A stretch of 64,000 nucleotides of DNA from positions 304,503-368,502 of the forward strand of contig JACRPF010000004.1 of NCBI GenBank assembly GCA_016214035.1, written 5' to 3'. Position 1 is the first letter of the stretch, and each line of letters opens with the position of its first letter. This document shows, one piece after another, positions 52,083 to 61,686 of this stretch. Made by a program: the position numbers and the translations under genes. Source of the stretch: Spirochaetota bacterium (GTDB lineage: Bacteria > Spirochaetota > Brachyspiria > Brachyspirales > JACRPF01). A model generated the notes under the pieces. The model worked only from the letters and a program-made list of their open reading frames with translations, was not told the DNA's origin and made no database searches.

Positions 52083-52367
52083 TTACAGGTTCTTCAGAAA
52101 CTTACTGTCCTTGAATTCAATAACGGGTTCATTTGCCACCATATGAATGGCGGTAATAAGCGAATAACTGATCCATGCGGCCTGTTTCTTCTCAGCAGCC
52201 GTTTTTACCTGCCGCGCCTCATTATCCTCGAGCAGCTTATTAAGCGTTTCGGCGATATTCTCGGTGTGTTCGTCGAAGAATTCCTCGCATGCTTCACACG
52301 TATCCATTGTCGCCTCACCGGCAGTCTCTTCAATCTCTTTTCCGCACCAGGCACACTGATAGTCCAT
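52083..52367 (-). CDS. Small zinc-ribbon-like protein of unknown function
   Basis: A 94-residue acidic protein with CAWCGKEI and CEACEEFF, a CxxC...CxxC pair that could bind zinc, then a helical remainder (FDEHTENIAETLNKLLEDNE). Family not recognised. Its stop lies inside an AACCTG/CAGGTT hairpin (52074-52091) shared with the end of dnaB. A strong ribosome site is not seen. Confidence 0.6.
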   Translation of the reverse strand: MDYQCAWCGKEIEETAGEATMDTCEACEEFFDEHTENIAETLNKLLEDNEARQVKTAAEKKQAAWISYSLITAIHMVANEPVIEFKDSKFLKNL

Positions 52368-52445
52368 TCGTCTGAGCTCCCTCTGTTGATGTTGTACGGC
52401 ACATGCCGTGATACGTCCTATGTGGTCGGCGGAAAATATTCCGCG

Positions 52446-52688
52446 CTATGATTCGAAATACTTCTGATAACGGGACGGTAATCCTTCAACGGAAAACCGC
52501 ACCTGCTGCCGCTTCGCTTTTCGTGACAATGAAAGCAGCACCTGAACACCCGAAAGATCGATTCCCGCAGTGTCAGCGAGGCGGACGGTGATGTCGTCCT
52601 GAAAATCCATCCCGCCGAGGTCTTTTTCCATCACTTCCGGTATGTTATTCATCGTCAGCGGTACCGTGATCGTAATCACTTTCGACAT
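52446..52688 (-). CDS. STAS-domain protein (anti-sigma-factor antagonist-like)
   Basis: An 80-residue single STAS domain: MSKVITITVPLTMNNIPEVM, then IDLSGVQVLLSLSRKAKRQQ, which matches the D-S-S-G loop region where SpoIIAA proteins are phosphorylated (here D-L-S-G). GGAGG stands before ATG 52688. No kinase or phosphatase gene is adjacent. It may act in a partner-switch or in lipid transport (MlaB-like); these cannot be told apart. Confidence 0.72.
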   Translation of the reverse strand: MSKVITITVPLTMNNIPEVMEKDLGGMDFQDDITVRLADTAGIDLSGVQVLLSLSRKAKRQQVRFSVEGLPSRYQKYFES

Positions 52689-52926
52689 GACAACCTCCGT
52701 CAAGCCGTAGTACTATAGCTGCTCACCGCTGTCCCCGCTCCTTTCCCGATCATCACGAACGGCAAGGTAGACAACCAATCAATATCCCTTTGTTTATATA
52801 ATACCGGTTCAACTGTCAAAAGTCAAATCATTGAACACCGGGAAATTTCGAACATGCGCCTGAAAACGCATTATTTTCAGACATCCGGCTATTTTTTTAT
52901 TTTCGTATTCCTTTTTTTCTTGTTTC

Positions 52927-52935
52927 TGATATACT
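52927..52935 (+). promoter_or_regulatory. Extended -10 promoter element before the topoisomerase operon
   Basis: TGA followed by TATACT (52930-52935), preceded by T-rich DNA and a poor -35 (TTCCTT). The leader would be about 33 nt. Confidence 0.45.
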
Positions 52936-52974
52936 TGCGCTCACTAACGGAATATTATGTAAACAGGCGATACC

Positions 52975-54339
52975 ATGGCAACCAATGCAAGCAACGAATA
53001 TTTTGAAACACAGATTAACGAAGACCAGTGTAAATACTCGCGTTATGTGTGCGACTCGCGGGCAATTCCCAATGAGATCGACGGCCTCAAACCGGTACAG
53101 CGGCGTATACTCTGGACCATGTGGAACTCATCCGCACGCAACACCTATACCAAAACGGTGAAAGTAGCCGGTCTTGTGATGGGATATCACCCGCACGGAG
53201 ACCGTTCCATACAGGACGCCATTTCCGCCATGGCGCAGGAATTTCCTTTTGCCAACAACTATGCACTCATCGCCGGTGAAGGCACATTCGGCGACGTTCT
53301 CGACCCGAGCGCCATAGCATCCCCGCGGTATACCGAGGTGCGACTGTCCGATTTCGCCAAAGACGTCGGTCTTTTTGAATGCCTTGATGACATCGAATAT
53401 ATCCCGAATTATGACGAGACCGAAAAAGAACCGGTTTTCCTTGTGGCTAAAATACCGCTCGTACTCATCAATCCGGCGCAGGGTATTGCCACCGGTTTCC
53501 GCTGCTCGATACCCTCGTTCAGGCTCGGAGACGTTGTCGATGCGCTCACGAAATATCTGAAAAAAGGCACCGTACCGAAGCTTACACCGTGGATAAAAGG
53601 ATACGGCGGCAAAGTGTCATACCAGAAGAACGAGGCGAAATCGCTCGTGGTAACGACGACGTTCAATGTGGCCGTTGAAAAAAACATCCCGTATATCACC
53701 GACGCACCGCAGGGATATAACCGCGAACGCGTCATCGGCCTGCTCGAAAAGCTCCTTGACGGCAAGGCGGACTGGCTCAATAATTATACCGACTATTCGC
53801 ACGACCGTTTCCATATCGAGCTTCAGCTGAAGCGCGGCGTCAAGCCCGTGCCCGAACAGCTCACCGGCCTCCTGGATGTGGTCACGAACGATGTGTGTGC
53901 GTACAACATGATTACCTCGGAAGGAAAACTTGAGGAAATTCATCCTGATGATGTCATCCGCCATTTTGCGGCATACCGGAAAGCCCACCTGAGGAAACGC
54001 TTCAAACGACTCGCACTCATCGAACAGGAGAAGATTGACCGCAATAATGAGCTGATACGTTTCATCAACGAGGGCTGGAACAAAAAAGTGGTGAACATCA
54101 AAAGCAAATCTGCGCTTGAGACAGAGCTTAAAAAGGCGAAATTCATCTACTACGAATGGCTTGCGTCACTGCCGATATACCGGCTCACCGCGGATGAGGT
54201 GGATAAATGCAAAAATATCATCGCCGCTGCGAAAGCGGAATTGGCGCGGTATAACGGCATGGTGAAATCGGAGGACAAGCTCATCGATTTCATCATTGCG
54301 GAACTTGCCGACCTTAAAGCAAAATGGGATAATGTATGA
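52975..54339 (+). CDS. Type IIA topoisomerase A subunit, short T4/eukaryote-like form
   Basis: A 454-residue breakage-rejoining subunit, half the length of GyrA or ParC (about 750-870) and close to phage T4 gp52. Seen: ESRAIPN-type entry ([20 protein letters not shown]), HPHGD (72-76), [21 protein letters not shown] with catalytic Tyr119, and [20 protein letters not shown] rather than AAMRY recalls eukaryotic topoisomerase II. The C-terminal beta-pinwheel is absent, so DNA wrapping and negative supercoiling are unlikely; a decatenase/relaxase is inferred. It ends in a coiled helix region and overlaps the partner gene by 4 bp. Confidence 0.88.
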   Translation: MATNASNEYFETQINEDQCKYSRYVCDSRAIPNEIDGLKPVQRRILWTMWNSSARNTYTKTVKVAGLVMGYHPHGDRSIQDAISAMAQEFPFANNYALIAGEGTFGDVLDPSAIASPRYTEVRLSDFAKDVGLFECLDDIEYIPNYDETEKEPVFLVAKIPLVLINPAQGIATGFRCSIPSFRLGDVVDALTKYLKKGTVPKLTPWIKGYGGKVSYQKNEAKSLVVTTTFNVAVEKNIPYITDAPQGYNRERVIGLLEKLLDGKADWLNNYTDYSHDRFHIELQLKRGVKPVPEQLTGLLDVVTNDVCAYNMITSEGKLEEIHPDDVIRHFAAYRKAHLRKRFKRLALIEQEKIDRNNELIRFINEGWNKKVVNIKSKSALETELKKAKFIYYEWLASLPIYRLTADEVDKCKNIIAAAKAELARYNGMVKSEDKLIDFIIAELADLKAKWDNV

Positions 54340-56435
54340 GCAAGCGCGTATTCAAAAAACTTTCGAATGTAGAACACGTACGCCTCCGGACGGGCATGTG
54401 GCTCGGCCAGAACTCCACATCGACGTATGAACAGCATTTCTTCAAGCTGGACCGCCGCTCGGAGACATTCGCCATCGAGCATCGTGAGATCGAAGAGATC
54501 CCGGCGAAGATGAAATGCCTCGATGAGGCGTGTATGAATGCGGTGGACGAATACCGCCGGAACGTTCAGGATGCGAAAATTGCCCCGCGCGACAAGATGA
54601 ACCGGCTCACGGTGACACTGTCCGATGACCGAAAACGCGTCAGCATACGCGACAACGGCCGCGGCATCCCTATGGAGAACGCTGAAGGCGTCTTTCTTCA
54701 TCTCATGTACGGAGAGAACTTCGACGACAAGGCCCGCGAGGAGCATGTGGCCGGACAGAACGGCGTGGGCATATCCCTCGTACGTATCGTGTCGCAGTAC
54801 TTCCGCGTATATACCGCATGCGCCGGTAAATCATACAGCAAACTCTTTACCGTAAACGACACATTCCTCGATGCGCTGAAAGCGATGAAGCTTTCCGCCG
54901 AGAGTATCGACCTTGTCGTCAAGCACTTCGACGAACACTCGACGCTCAAAGGCTGCGAAGCGGTAAATGAAAAGCAGGTAAAAAAGCTTGAGCCGCTCAT
55001 GAAAAAGCTCAATCTCATCAGCCTCATGAAGAACGCCGCAAAGAGCGACCACGGCACGCTTGTTGAATTCGAGCTTGATAAACGCTACTTCAACAATCTC
55101 GATGTGCGTTTTGACGCGGAGCTGGTATCGCAGTATCTGCTCGATATCGCGCTCACGAATCCCGGGCTTGAGGTGATATTTTCGCACAAGAAAAAAGATA
55201 CCGTCTATAAATTCAAAAAAGGCATGGACGAGCTTTTCGCCAACACGACGCAGTGCTACTACAAACTCGCACATACCGACCCCGCATCACCCTCGCGCAT
55301 CGATCTGGCCGCATATGTCATCATGGGCGAAGGCAAGCACCTCACCTGGGTTAACTCGAATTTCGCGTCACTCGGGGGCTCAGCCATCGAATATATCGAG
55401 AACCGCATCTGCGACGAAGTCCGGAAGAAAAACGCCATCACCGCGCTTGAAAAGCGTTTGAAGACGCAGTCCACACGCAACGACGTGCGGTCATGTTTTC
55501 ACATGCTCATCAATCTCAAAATACTCAATCCGCGGTTCAAATCCCAGGATAAATCGTATCTTATCAACGACCTCAACGCCGAGATACGCGACGCCATCGA
55601 CAAGAATCTCGACAAGATGCTCAGGAAGACCACACTCGTCGACGATATCAAGGCGCTCATGGAACGCCGCACACACCTGAAAGCGCTTGAAGATGCCGAG
55701 AAGGGTTTGCGCCGCGCATCACGCATTCTGATACCGAAACTCATCGCACCGACGGGAACAACGGACGACAAGGGCCGAGTACTTCTCATCGGCGAGGGCG
55801 ATTCGGCTATCGCGGGTCTGCGTCCGGTACGAAATCCGCGCCTCCATGGATTGTTCCCGCTGCGGGGAAAGCCGCTCAACGTGCAGGGCATGTCGCTTGC
55901 GAAAGCGCTCAGCAACGAGGAGATGAAAAATATCGTAGCCATCATCGGGCTTCCGCTTGAGGGTAAGGTGAAACGCATAGCCGACCTCAACTATGACAAG
56001 GTGAGTATCGTCACCGACGCGGACTTTGACGGCTATGCCATCCGCAGTCTCATGCTGTCGTTCTTCTATGAATACTGGCCGGAACTGTACGACCTCGGCT
56101 TCGTGCATATCACGAACGCGCCGCTCTACGAAGTGGAAATAGAGGAAAACGGAAAAAAATCGATAGAGTTCTGCATCGACGACGCGGATTACGATGCGGT
56201 CATGAAACGCCTGAAAAAAACCGGCGGCACCATGATACGCAAAAAACGCAACAAAGGTCTCGGGGAGACCGGAAAAGAGGCGATGAGCTTCGCTATCGAG
56301 AACTGCATGACAAAGATATCCGTGAAACAGACAACGACAGCGAATAAAATACAACGCCTGTGGTTCCACCGGGACTACGCCGAGGATCGCCGCCGTGTCA
56401 TCTCCGCATACTCGATGACGTTCTACGAGGAATGA
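54336..56435 (+). CDS. Type IIA topoisomerase B (ATPase) subunit, T4/eukaryote-like
   Basis: A 699-residue ATPase subunit. GHKL motifs: [10 protein letters not shown] (catalytic Glu64, Mg-binding Asn68), [15 protein letters not shown] (about 105-119) and [11 protein letters not shown] (about 139-149) where bacterial GyrB has GGLHGVG. The Toprim motifs are [19 protein letters not shown] (about 486) and [13 protein letters not shown] (about 560), with [14 protein letters not shown] between. EGDSAI followed by VRN..LHG..PLRGK matches phage T4 gp39 as I remember it, and lacks the GyrB EGDSAGGSAK form. ATGA overlap with subunit A. Confidence 0.88.
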   Translation: MSKRVFKKLSNVEHVRLRTGMWLGQNSTSTYEQHFFKLDRRSETFAIEHREIEEIPAKMKCLDEACMNAVDEYRRNVQDAKIAPRDKMNRLTVTLSDDRKRVSIRDNGRGIPMENAEGVFLHLMYGENFDDKAREEHVAGQNGVGISLVRIVSQYFRVYTACAGKSYSKLFTVNDTFLDALKAMKLSAESIDLVVKHFDEHSTLKGCEAVNEKQVKKLEPLMKKLNLISLMKNAAKSDHGTLVEFELDKRYFNNLDVRFDAELVSQYLLDIALTNPGLEVIFSHKKKDTVYKFKKGMDELFANTTQCYYKLAHTDPASPSRIDLAAYVIMGEGKHLTWVNSNFASLGGSAIEYIENRICDEVRKKNAITALEKRLKTQSTRNDVRSCFHMLINLKILNPRFKSQDKSYLINDLNAEIRDAIDKNLDKMLRKTTLVDDIKALMERRTHLKALEDAEKGLRRASRILIPKLIAPTGTTDDKGRVLLIGEGDSAIAGLRPVRNPRLHGLFPLRGKPLNVQGMSLAKALSNEEMKNIVAIIGLPLEGKVKRIADLNYDKVSIVTDADFDGYAIRSLMLSFFYEYWPELYDLGFVHITNAPLYEVEIEENGKKSIEFCIDDADYDAVMKRLKKTGGTMIRKKRNKGLGETGKEAMSFAIENCMTKISVKQTTTANKIQRLWFHRDYAEDRRRVISAYSMTFYEE

Positions 56436-56452
56436 CCGGCGGGCGCTCACCG

Positions 56453-58810
56453 TTATTTATCAACGATACTATTGCCCTCAAACACGATATCTTTTGTCGT
56501 GTCGGTTTCTGAATACAACCCGGGATTCATATAAGGTGACCTCACCCAGGTATTATTGATGACGGTTACTCCGCTGGCATGCGATGTCCCCACCGCGCCG
56601 CGATACGGCATATTCTCATTGCGCGGCACGATATTCCGTATCGTATTGTCCCGTATGACGACATTACCGGCGGAACAGACATAGGCGATAACTCCCGGAT
56701 TGTTGATGAATGAATTCTTTTCGACGAGTATGGTATTGAGTACGGGGAACATCGTCTTTTCAACCGACGGATCGCTCTTCAGATACACGCTCATGTAGAT
56801 GACCGGCTGTTTCTCATTCACGAACGCGCCGATGGGGTTTACATTCTCGAACACATTATTGCGGATGACGATATTCGATGCGCCGTAGCCCTCGCTCCAG
56901 ACATTGAACGTATATCCGGTCTCAATCTTGATTGCCCCGGCCTCATTATGGAAAAACCGATTGCTTTCGATAGTGATATCGTTCGCGAGCAACAGCAGCC
57001 CGCGCGCCTTGTTGTCATGGAAGTATGAATTACGCACGATGATATTGCGTGAACCGTAGCGCTTATTGAACAGTATGAAGCCGGTGCCCTTCTGCTCCGG
57101 AACAGGATCTTCGAACGTCAGTTCATAAACGCCGTTACGCCCCTTGTTCTCACCGGTCCGCTTGATGAATTTCCCCGTGTAACCTGTCGGCGAATAATCA
57201 TCGTTGCGGAATTCTGCAAGATCACCCTCGCGCAGAAGTCCCGGGTCCATGTTCTTTGTGGTGAGCGTCTTTTCGCCGGATTTGAACGCGAAGCCGGTGG
57301 TGTCGTGTACGTTCAGGCAGTCGTCGCCGCCGAAACTGAATTCACAGCCGTCCATAAGTAGATACCCTTTCGAACGTGCGATATGGTGATGATCGGCCGA
57401 ACAGGTGACCGGGCGTTTCGTTCCCGGGCGCGGGATGATGCGCGTTTTGAGCATCTGCCAGTGATGCTGCTCGCCTGACGAGAGGAATGCGTGGCTCGGG
57501 CACGAATATACGGTGACATTGGACAGTGTGAGGTGTTTGTTATCGCTCATCACTAAGCCCACCATATCGTACACATAATGACGTACACGAAAAAGTTTCC
57601 CCGGCTTCACGTCGTTCGCAAAGCGCGCTTTCTTGCCGGAATCGGTGGCGAAGAGACGGAACGAATTATCCGACAGCCATTCATATTTCGCCGGCGGCGT
57701 ATCCGCACGGCCTTTGTAGAATTCAAAACCGATGCTGTATCCATTCTCATGGCCGACCGACATGGTTGCCGGATCGAGTGCTTCAAGGATGGCTATGCGC
57801 ATGTCGCGTCTGGGGAATTTCGTCAGATCGGGAAACTCGGCATCGATGGAAGCGCCGTCGGTGGCAACAGCGGTAACCTTGATGATACTGCCGATGGGAT
57901 CCTGCGCCCAATCCCAATCAATGAAAAAATTGCGAAAAAGTATCCGCTCGCATTCCTTCACTTCAATAAGTGAACCGCGCGTTTTCAGCCAGATGAATTC
58001 CGAACCCTGTCCATCGAATTCGAAATCGGTCATTTTGCTGAACTTTACCGGATTATTATTGGTGAAGCGGTATACCCCTTTCGGAACAACAAGCTTTCCG
58101 ACGCCGTTTGATGCACAGTGGGCTATCGCATCGTTGAAAGCATTCACGTTATCCGGGCTGTCCGTGCTCGCGCCGAAATCGGCAACCGATGCGGCAGTCT
58201 GTTTTGCCGGCATGGGCAGATCGATCGTAAATGCGGCGGAACCCGTTGCAACCTCGACAGGACCGGAGTACGGTTTTGCTCCCGCTGTCGCCGCAGTGAA
58301 CTCCTCGCCTGTCCCCTCGATGATGACGATATCATCGATAAGTGCCACCGTCTTGTTCTTCGGATGCAGCTGGAGCGCATACGTGTCTTTATCCTTCTTT
58401 GTCCTGAACTTCAGTTTGACATGCTTCACAACACCGATATCGACAACATCGAATCGCCCGACATCCATGGTATGATCTGATACGTCAAGCGGACGAACGA
58501 TGGCATGCACGTATGAATCCTTTTCCGCGGAAAGCAGTTTGCAGGTGAACCGGATCACATAATCGGTATCGGCCTTGAGCACGCCTTCAGCCGTCGCGAA
58601 CGAGCCGTTCCACACCGATGAACTCGCCCTCGTATCAAGCTTAAGCGACTGTTTTCCGGACAACGCGCCTTCCGTCGTGAGCGAGGCGTACGCGGGATTG
58701 AGAAACGTGTAATTCTTCTTTTCGCCGCTTTCAAAATCGATTGTCAGCGCATGCGCCATAACGCCTCCCGCGATAAGTCCGAACAGGATAGAGACGATGC
58801 GTTTATTCAT
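56453..58810 (-). CDS. Secreted right-handed beta-helix protein, pectate-lyase-superfamily (possibly GH110-like)
   Basis: A 785-residue exported protein: signal peptide (1-19, ending MAHA), a CBM-like jelly-roll domain (about 20-165; SLTTEGALSGKQSLKLDTRA), then a parallel beta-helix (about 190-780) beginning VADFGASTDSPDNVNAFNDA and containing repeated strands such as NIVIRNNVFENV. FSFGGDDCLNVHDTTG is near the middle; a DD.xNVH pattern of this kind occurs in GH110 alpha-galactosidases as I recall, so that assignment is possible. The start at 58810 is set by the signal peptide and AAGGACAAGG. It is divergent from a transporter gene. Confidence 0.78.
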   Translation of the reverse strand: MNKRIVSILFGLIAGGVMAHALTIDFESGEKKNYTFLNPAYASLTTEGALSGKQSLKLDTRASSSVWNGSFATAEGVLKADTDYVIRFTCKLLSAEKDSYVHAIVRPLDVSDHTMDVGRFDVVDIGVVKHVKLKFRTKKDKDTYALQLHPKNKTVALIDDIVIIEGTGEEFTAATAGAKPYSGPVEVATGSAAFTIDLPMPAKQTAASVADFGASTDSPDNVNAFNDAIAHCASNGVGKLVVPKGVYRFTNNNPVKFSKMTDFEFDGQGSEFIWLKTRGSLIEVKECERILFRNFFIDWDWAQDPIGSIIKVTAVATDGASIDAEFPDLTKFPRRDMRIAILEALDPATMSVGHENGYSIGFEFYKGRADTPPAKYEWLSDNSFRLFATDSGKKARFANDVKPGKLFRVRHYVYDMVGLVMSDNKHLTLSNVTVYSCPSHAFLSSGEQHHWQMLKTRIIPRPGTKRPVTCSADHHHIARSKGYLLMDGCEFSFGGDDCLNVHDTTGFAFKSGEKTLTTKNMDPGLLREGDLAEFRNDDYSPTGYTGKFIKRTGENKGRNGVYELTFEDPVPEQKGTGFILFNKRYGSRNIIVRNSYFHDNKARGLLLLANDITIESNRFFHNEAGAIKIETGYTFNVWSEGYGASNIVIRNNVFENVNPIGAFVNEKQPVIYMSVYLKSDPSVEKTMFPVLNTILVEKNSFINNPGVIAYVCSAGNVVIRDNTIRNIVPRNENMPYRGAVGTSHASGVTVINNTWVRSPYMNPGLYSETDTTKDIVFEGNSIVDK

Positions 58811-58868
58811 ACCTTGTCCTTTGTTATTTGGTGATACTTCATCATAGTACATGCGGCGCTGCTTGTAA

Positions 58869-58898
58869 ATGGACAAAAACGAACCGTGATGGACAAAA
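58869..58898. promoter_or_regulatory. Direct repeats, probable activator binding site
   Basis: ATGGACAAAA occurs at 58869-58878 and again at 58889-58898, a 20-bp period (two helical turns) as used by AraC-family activators. A -10-like TATAGAAT follows at 58911-58918, and the second repeat sits where the -35 box should be. Confidence 0.55.
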
Positions 58899-58920
58899 GT
58901 ACCCGCGGGGTATAGAATAA

Positions 58921-58950
58921 CCGGCATCTTGACGCAACGCAGGATGCCGG
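58921..58950 (+). promoter_or_regulatory. Hairpin in the leader of the MFS transporter gene
   Basis: A perfect 8-bp stem CCGGCATC/GATGCCGG (58921-58928, 58943-58950) with a 14-nt loop. The only Shine-Dalgarno-like AGGA (58941-58944) lies at the foot of the 3' arm and the ATG is at 58955, so folding could limit translation. Confidence 0.5.
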
Positions 58951-58954
58951 CACG

Positions 58955-60349
58955 ATGACAAAAACGACCATTACTCCGCTTGAACGGGAAACCGGCATAC
59001 GAAACTATCTGCGTTTTGTGCTGTTCAACGGCATCGGGTTCAACTTCATCGGCGAGACATCGGTGATTCTGCTTGCGCTTCACTTCAACGCGTCGAATCT
59101 GCATATCGGTTTCCTGAACTCCTGCTTCAATATGACCGGCGTCATCGCGCTCATCGCCCCGATCATGCTCGCCGGACTTCGCGTGATCGATGTGTTTTAC
59201 TACGTGTGGATAATACGCGGTTTCATCTGCATCCTCTATATCGCCACCCTCCTCATGTCGGCCCCGAGTGCCATCATGGTCATCATCATCGTGTTTACGC
59301 TCTTCAATATCATGCGCACCGTGGGCGCGGCGATGATAGATACCGTGCACCGTTCGCTCGTTCCCGCCGAGGAAATGGGTGCGTTCGTCTCGCGGTTCAC
59401 CACACAGTGGCTCATCTCCGCAGTCATCGCTCAGTCGGCAAGTTTCATCATCCTGTCCATCCCTCCGCTCAAGGGCCTCTACGGCCTCCTGCTCCTGCAG
59501 CTCATCGGCACGTCGCTCAACACGCTCGGTACGCGCCATATACGGAAGATACCGGTCGAGGAGCGCGTTGCCCCCGCGAAGAGCTTCAATATGGTCCGGG
59601 CTTTTCTCACCGGAATACGCGAAGTGCAGACACGCACGGTTTTGGTGCTCTTCGCATGCAATCTCTCACTGGGTATCATGCTCGGATTCACGATACCGCT
59701 TCTGAAAAAGACAGCGCATTTCGCAACGAACACCGTCTTTCTGTACACCATTGTCATGACGCTCACGAGTATACTTTCAAGCAATCTGCTCCGCTCGTTC
59801 ACCGACCGCATCGGCAAGAAACCGGTGCTCATACTCACCAGCATCGCCGCATTCCTGGCGGTGCTGCTCTGGGCGTTCATCCCCGCATCCTCCCCCGCTC
59901 CGCTGTTCTTTCTCCTCGGTTCTGCAACCGCATTCATACTCACGATGTATAATCAGACCGTCAGCGTTCTCATCCTGCGCGTCATCCCGTCAAAGGAAAA
60001 AACAAATTTTTCTTTTCTCATACGATTTTTATCCGCAATCATCGCACTCATCGCCGGTTTCGTGAGCGGCATCATCGCCGACGCAGGCACACACATCGCC
60101 GCCGGCGGCTTCCTCCACCCGTTCTCGCTCATCTTCTTCGTTTCCGCGGCGCTGTTCATCGCGAGCGCCGTCATCGGCATACGGCTCAGCGAACCGGGAA
60201 GCCTGTCGGTATTTGAAAGCGCGAAAATACTGCTCACCACGGTGGAAATGCGTTATCTGTTCGACTTCAATGTATTGAAAAACAAAGATAAAAAACCGCC
60301 TCGCAAGGATCGTTCATGGACATCGAAAACGCCATCCGTAAAAGAGTGA
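58955..60349 (+). CDS. Major facilitator superfamily transporter
   Basis: A 464-residue membrane protein with about twelve helices (e.g. IGFLNSCFNMTGVIALIAPI, IMVIIIVFTLFNIMRTVGAA, VFLYTIVMTLTSILSSNLL). The central loop is basic (RKIPVEERVAPAKS), and GKKPVLILTSIAAFL matches the loop 2-3 GRKP-like motif in the second half. Substrate not predictable; being divergent from a polysaccharide-active enzyme it may carry its product. The C-terminus is long and basic. Its last 34 bp overlap the HD gene. Confidence 0.85.
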   Translation: MTKTTITPLERETGIRNYLRFVLFNGIGFNFIGETSVILLALHFNASNLHIGFLNSCFNMTGVIALIAPIMLAGLRVIDVFYYVWIIRGFICILYIATLLMSAPSAIMVIIIVFTLFNIMRTVGAAMIDTVHRSLVPAEEMGAFVSRFTTQWLISAVIAQSASFIILSIPPLKGLYGLLLLQLIGTSLNTLGTRHIRKIPVEERVAPAKSFNMVRAFLTGIREVQTRTVLVLFACNLSLGIMLGFTIPLLKKTAHFATNTVFLYTIVMTLTSILSSNLLRSFTDRIGKKPVLILTSIAAFLAVLLWAFIPASSPAPLFFLLGSATAFILTMYNQTVSVLILRVIPSKEKTNFSFLIRFLSAIIALIAGFVSGIIADAGTHIAAGGFLHPFSLIFFVSAALFIASAVIGIRLSEPGSLSVFESAKILLTTVEMRYLFDFNVLKNKDKKPPRKDRSWTSKTPSVKE

Positions 60350-60957
60350 CAGCAATATTCACCCGCACCCATGCTAGCCACGACCTTGAACACACGCTCA
60401 GGGTATGCACGCTGGCGGTAAAGATTGCGAAAGCTGAAAAAGCATCGCTATCCATCGTACGTGCCGCAGCATTGCTTCATGATATCGGCCGGAGTATCGA
60501 GGACCGCGCGAAAGGAAAACACGATCATGCCGTCATCGGCGCAAAAATGGCAGATGCGATACTGAAAAAGTCCGGCATGCCGGTGGAGGAATGCGAGAAG
60601 GTCTGCGCCTGCATACGGACACACCGGTTCCGCGGAACGAACGAGAAACCGTCATCCATCGAGGCGAAAGTGCTGTTCGATGCCGACAAGCTTGACGCCA
60701 TGGGCGCCGTGGGCATAGGACGGGCGTTCATGTTTGCTTCGGAAGTAGGCGCAAAGCTTCATAATCACCATATCGATATCGCGCACACAAAATCGTATAC
60801 CGTCGAAGATACGGCGTGGCGCGAGTACATGGTGAAGCTCCGGTTCCTTAAGGATAGCATGATGACACGCACGGGCAGACGACTGGCACAGCGACGTCAT
60901 GTGTTCATGGAAAAGTTTTTCAATGAGATGAACGGGGAATGTGACGGGGTGTGGTGA
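60316..60957 (+). CDS. HD-domain phosphohydrolase (YedJ-like)
   Basis: A 213-residue soluble metal-dependent hydrolase. HASHDLEHTLRV (His and Asp-containing first part), AALLHDIGRS (the HD pair), IRTHRFRG and LFDADKLDAMGAVGIGR complete the metal site of the YedJ-like group. Substrate unknown; nucleotides are usual. It overlaps the transporter gene by 34 bp in another frame, so coupled translation is likely. Confidence 0.87.
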   Translation: MDIENAIRKRVTAIFTRTHASHDLEHTLRVCTLAVKIAKAEKASLSIVRAAALLHDIGRSIEDRAKGKHDHAVIGAKMADAILKKSGMPVEECEKVCACIRTHRFRGTNEKPSSIEAKVLFDADKLDAMGAVGIGRAFMFASEVGAKLHNHHIDIAHTKSYTVEDTAWREYMVKLRFLKDSMMTRTGRRLAQRRHVFMEKFFNEMNGECDGVW

Positions 60958-61015
60958 CAGGAACAATAATACCGTTGCAGAACTGCGCGTCTATGCTATA
61001 GCCGGCTCCAGGATA

Positions 61016-61540
61016 TTACTTCTTCTGCGGTATGAACGCTTTAATGACTATCACGATGCCAAGACCAATCAAAAGCGCCGGTACTGCCACCGTGGAGCGC
61101 GCGATGAAAAAGCCGTAACAGCAGCCTGCAATACCGAGAAGGATGACGCCGGAAAAGAACGATTTATCTTTCACGAAAAATGACATTACGAAAAGACCGA
61201 GCCCCGGTGCCGCGATGAAAATCGGCCACGTGGTGCGTATATTCGCCCAGCCGGTATAATTGAGCCACAGAAAATATACCGCCAGCACCGTAAGCATCGT
61301 TGCGGGCATCAATATACCGCGGCTCTGCTCTGCGGTGAAGGCGATGACGAAAAACCAGAGCGCGGGAACGAGTATGAACAGCGGCCATAACTTTGCCATG
61401 GAAAAGCCGGCGAATGCGTTGCCGGCGAGTATGACGCCGCCGATGACTACGAGTACGATGCCGAGAAAAACAATACCTGTCTTCTGCTGCATGGAAGGCT
61501 CCTGGGAAACGCTGTCGCGGCTGTTATTTTCAACTGCCAT
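61016..61540 (-). CDS. Small integral membrane protein (LiaI/LiaF-like transmembrane region)
   Basis: A 174-residue protein with a polar N-terminus (MAVENNSRDSVSQEPSMQQK) and about six hydrophobic helices (IVFLGIVLVVIGGVILAG, LWPLFILVPALWFFVIAF, IGLGIVIVIKAFI). The Trp-Pro pairs (LWPLFIL, TWPIFIA) are common in DUF5668/LiaF-type modules. Envelope-stress function is inferred only from that likeness. A TTGACG-16-TATACT promoter ends 6 nt before the ATG and no Shine-Dalgarno sequence exists. Confidence 0.68.
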   Translation of the reverse strand: MAVENNSRDSVSQEPSMQQKTGIVFLGIVLVVIGGVILAGNAFAGFSMAKLWPLFILVPALWFFVIAFTAEQSRGILMPATMLTVLAVYFLWLNYTGWANIRTTWPIFIAAPGLGLFVMSFFVKDKSFFSGVILLGIAGCCYGFFIARSTVAVPALLIGLGIVIVIKAFIPQKK

Positions 61541-61546
61541 AATGAG

Positions 61547-61574
61547 AGTATACCGCAGCATGCGATTACGTCAA
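61547..61574 (-). promoter_or_regulatory. Promoter of the small membrane protein gene, predicting a leaderless message
   Basis: Minus strand TTGACG (61574-61569), 16-bp spacer, TATACT (61552-61547), 6 nt before the ATG at 61540. Confidence 0.7.
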
Positions 61575-61641
61575 GTGAAGGTCGTGCGCTGCGAAGCGAA
61601 AACATGCTGGAAACTCATATTATCCTGCAATAAAGTAAAAA

Positions 61642-61670
61642 CGCCGGCGACCCCGATGAATCTGCCGGCG
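61642..61670. terminator. Bidirectional hairpin terminator after the giant secreted protein gene
   Basis: A 7-bp stem CGCCGGC/GCCGGCG (61642-61648, 61664-61670). On the minus strand it is followed by GTTTTTAC and on the plus strand by CTTTTTAT. It suits the end of the minus-strand gene stopping at 61687. Confidence 0.75.
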
Positions 61671-61686
61671 CTTTTTATCGTACTCA

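Noticed and set aside
52074..52091. AACCTG/CAGGTT hairpin as a terminator of dnaB
   Set aside because: Only 6 bp, no T-run, and it contains the stop codon of the convergent gene.
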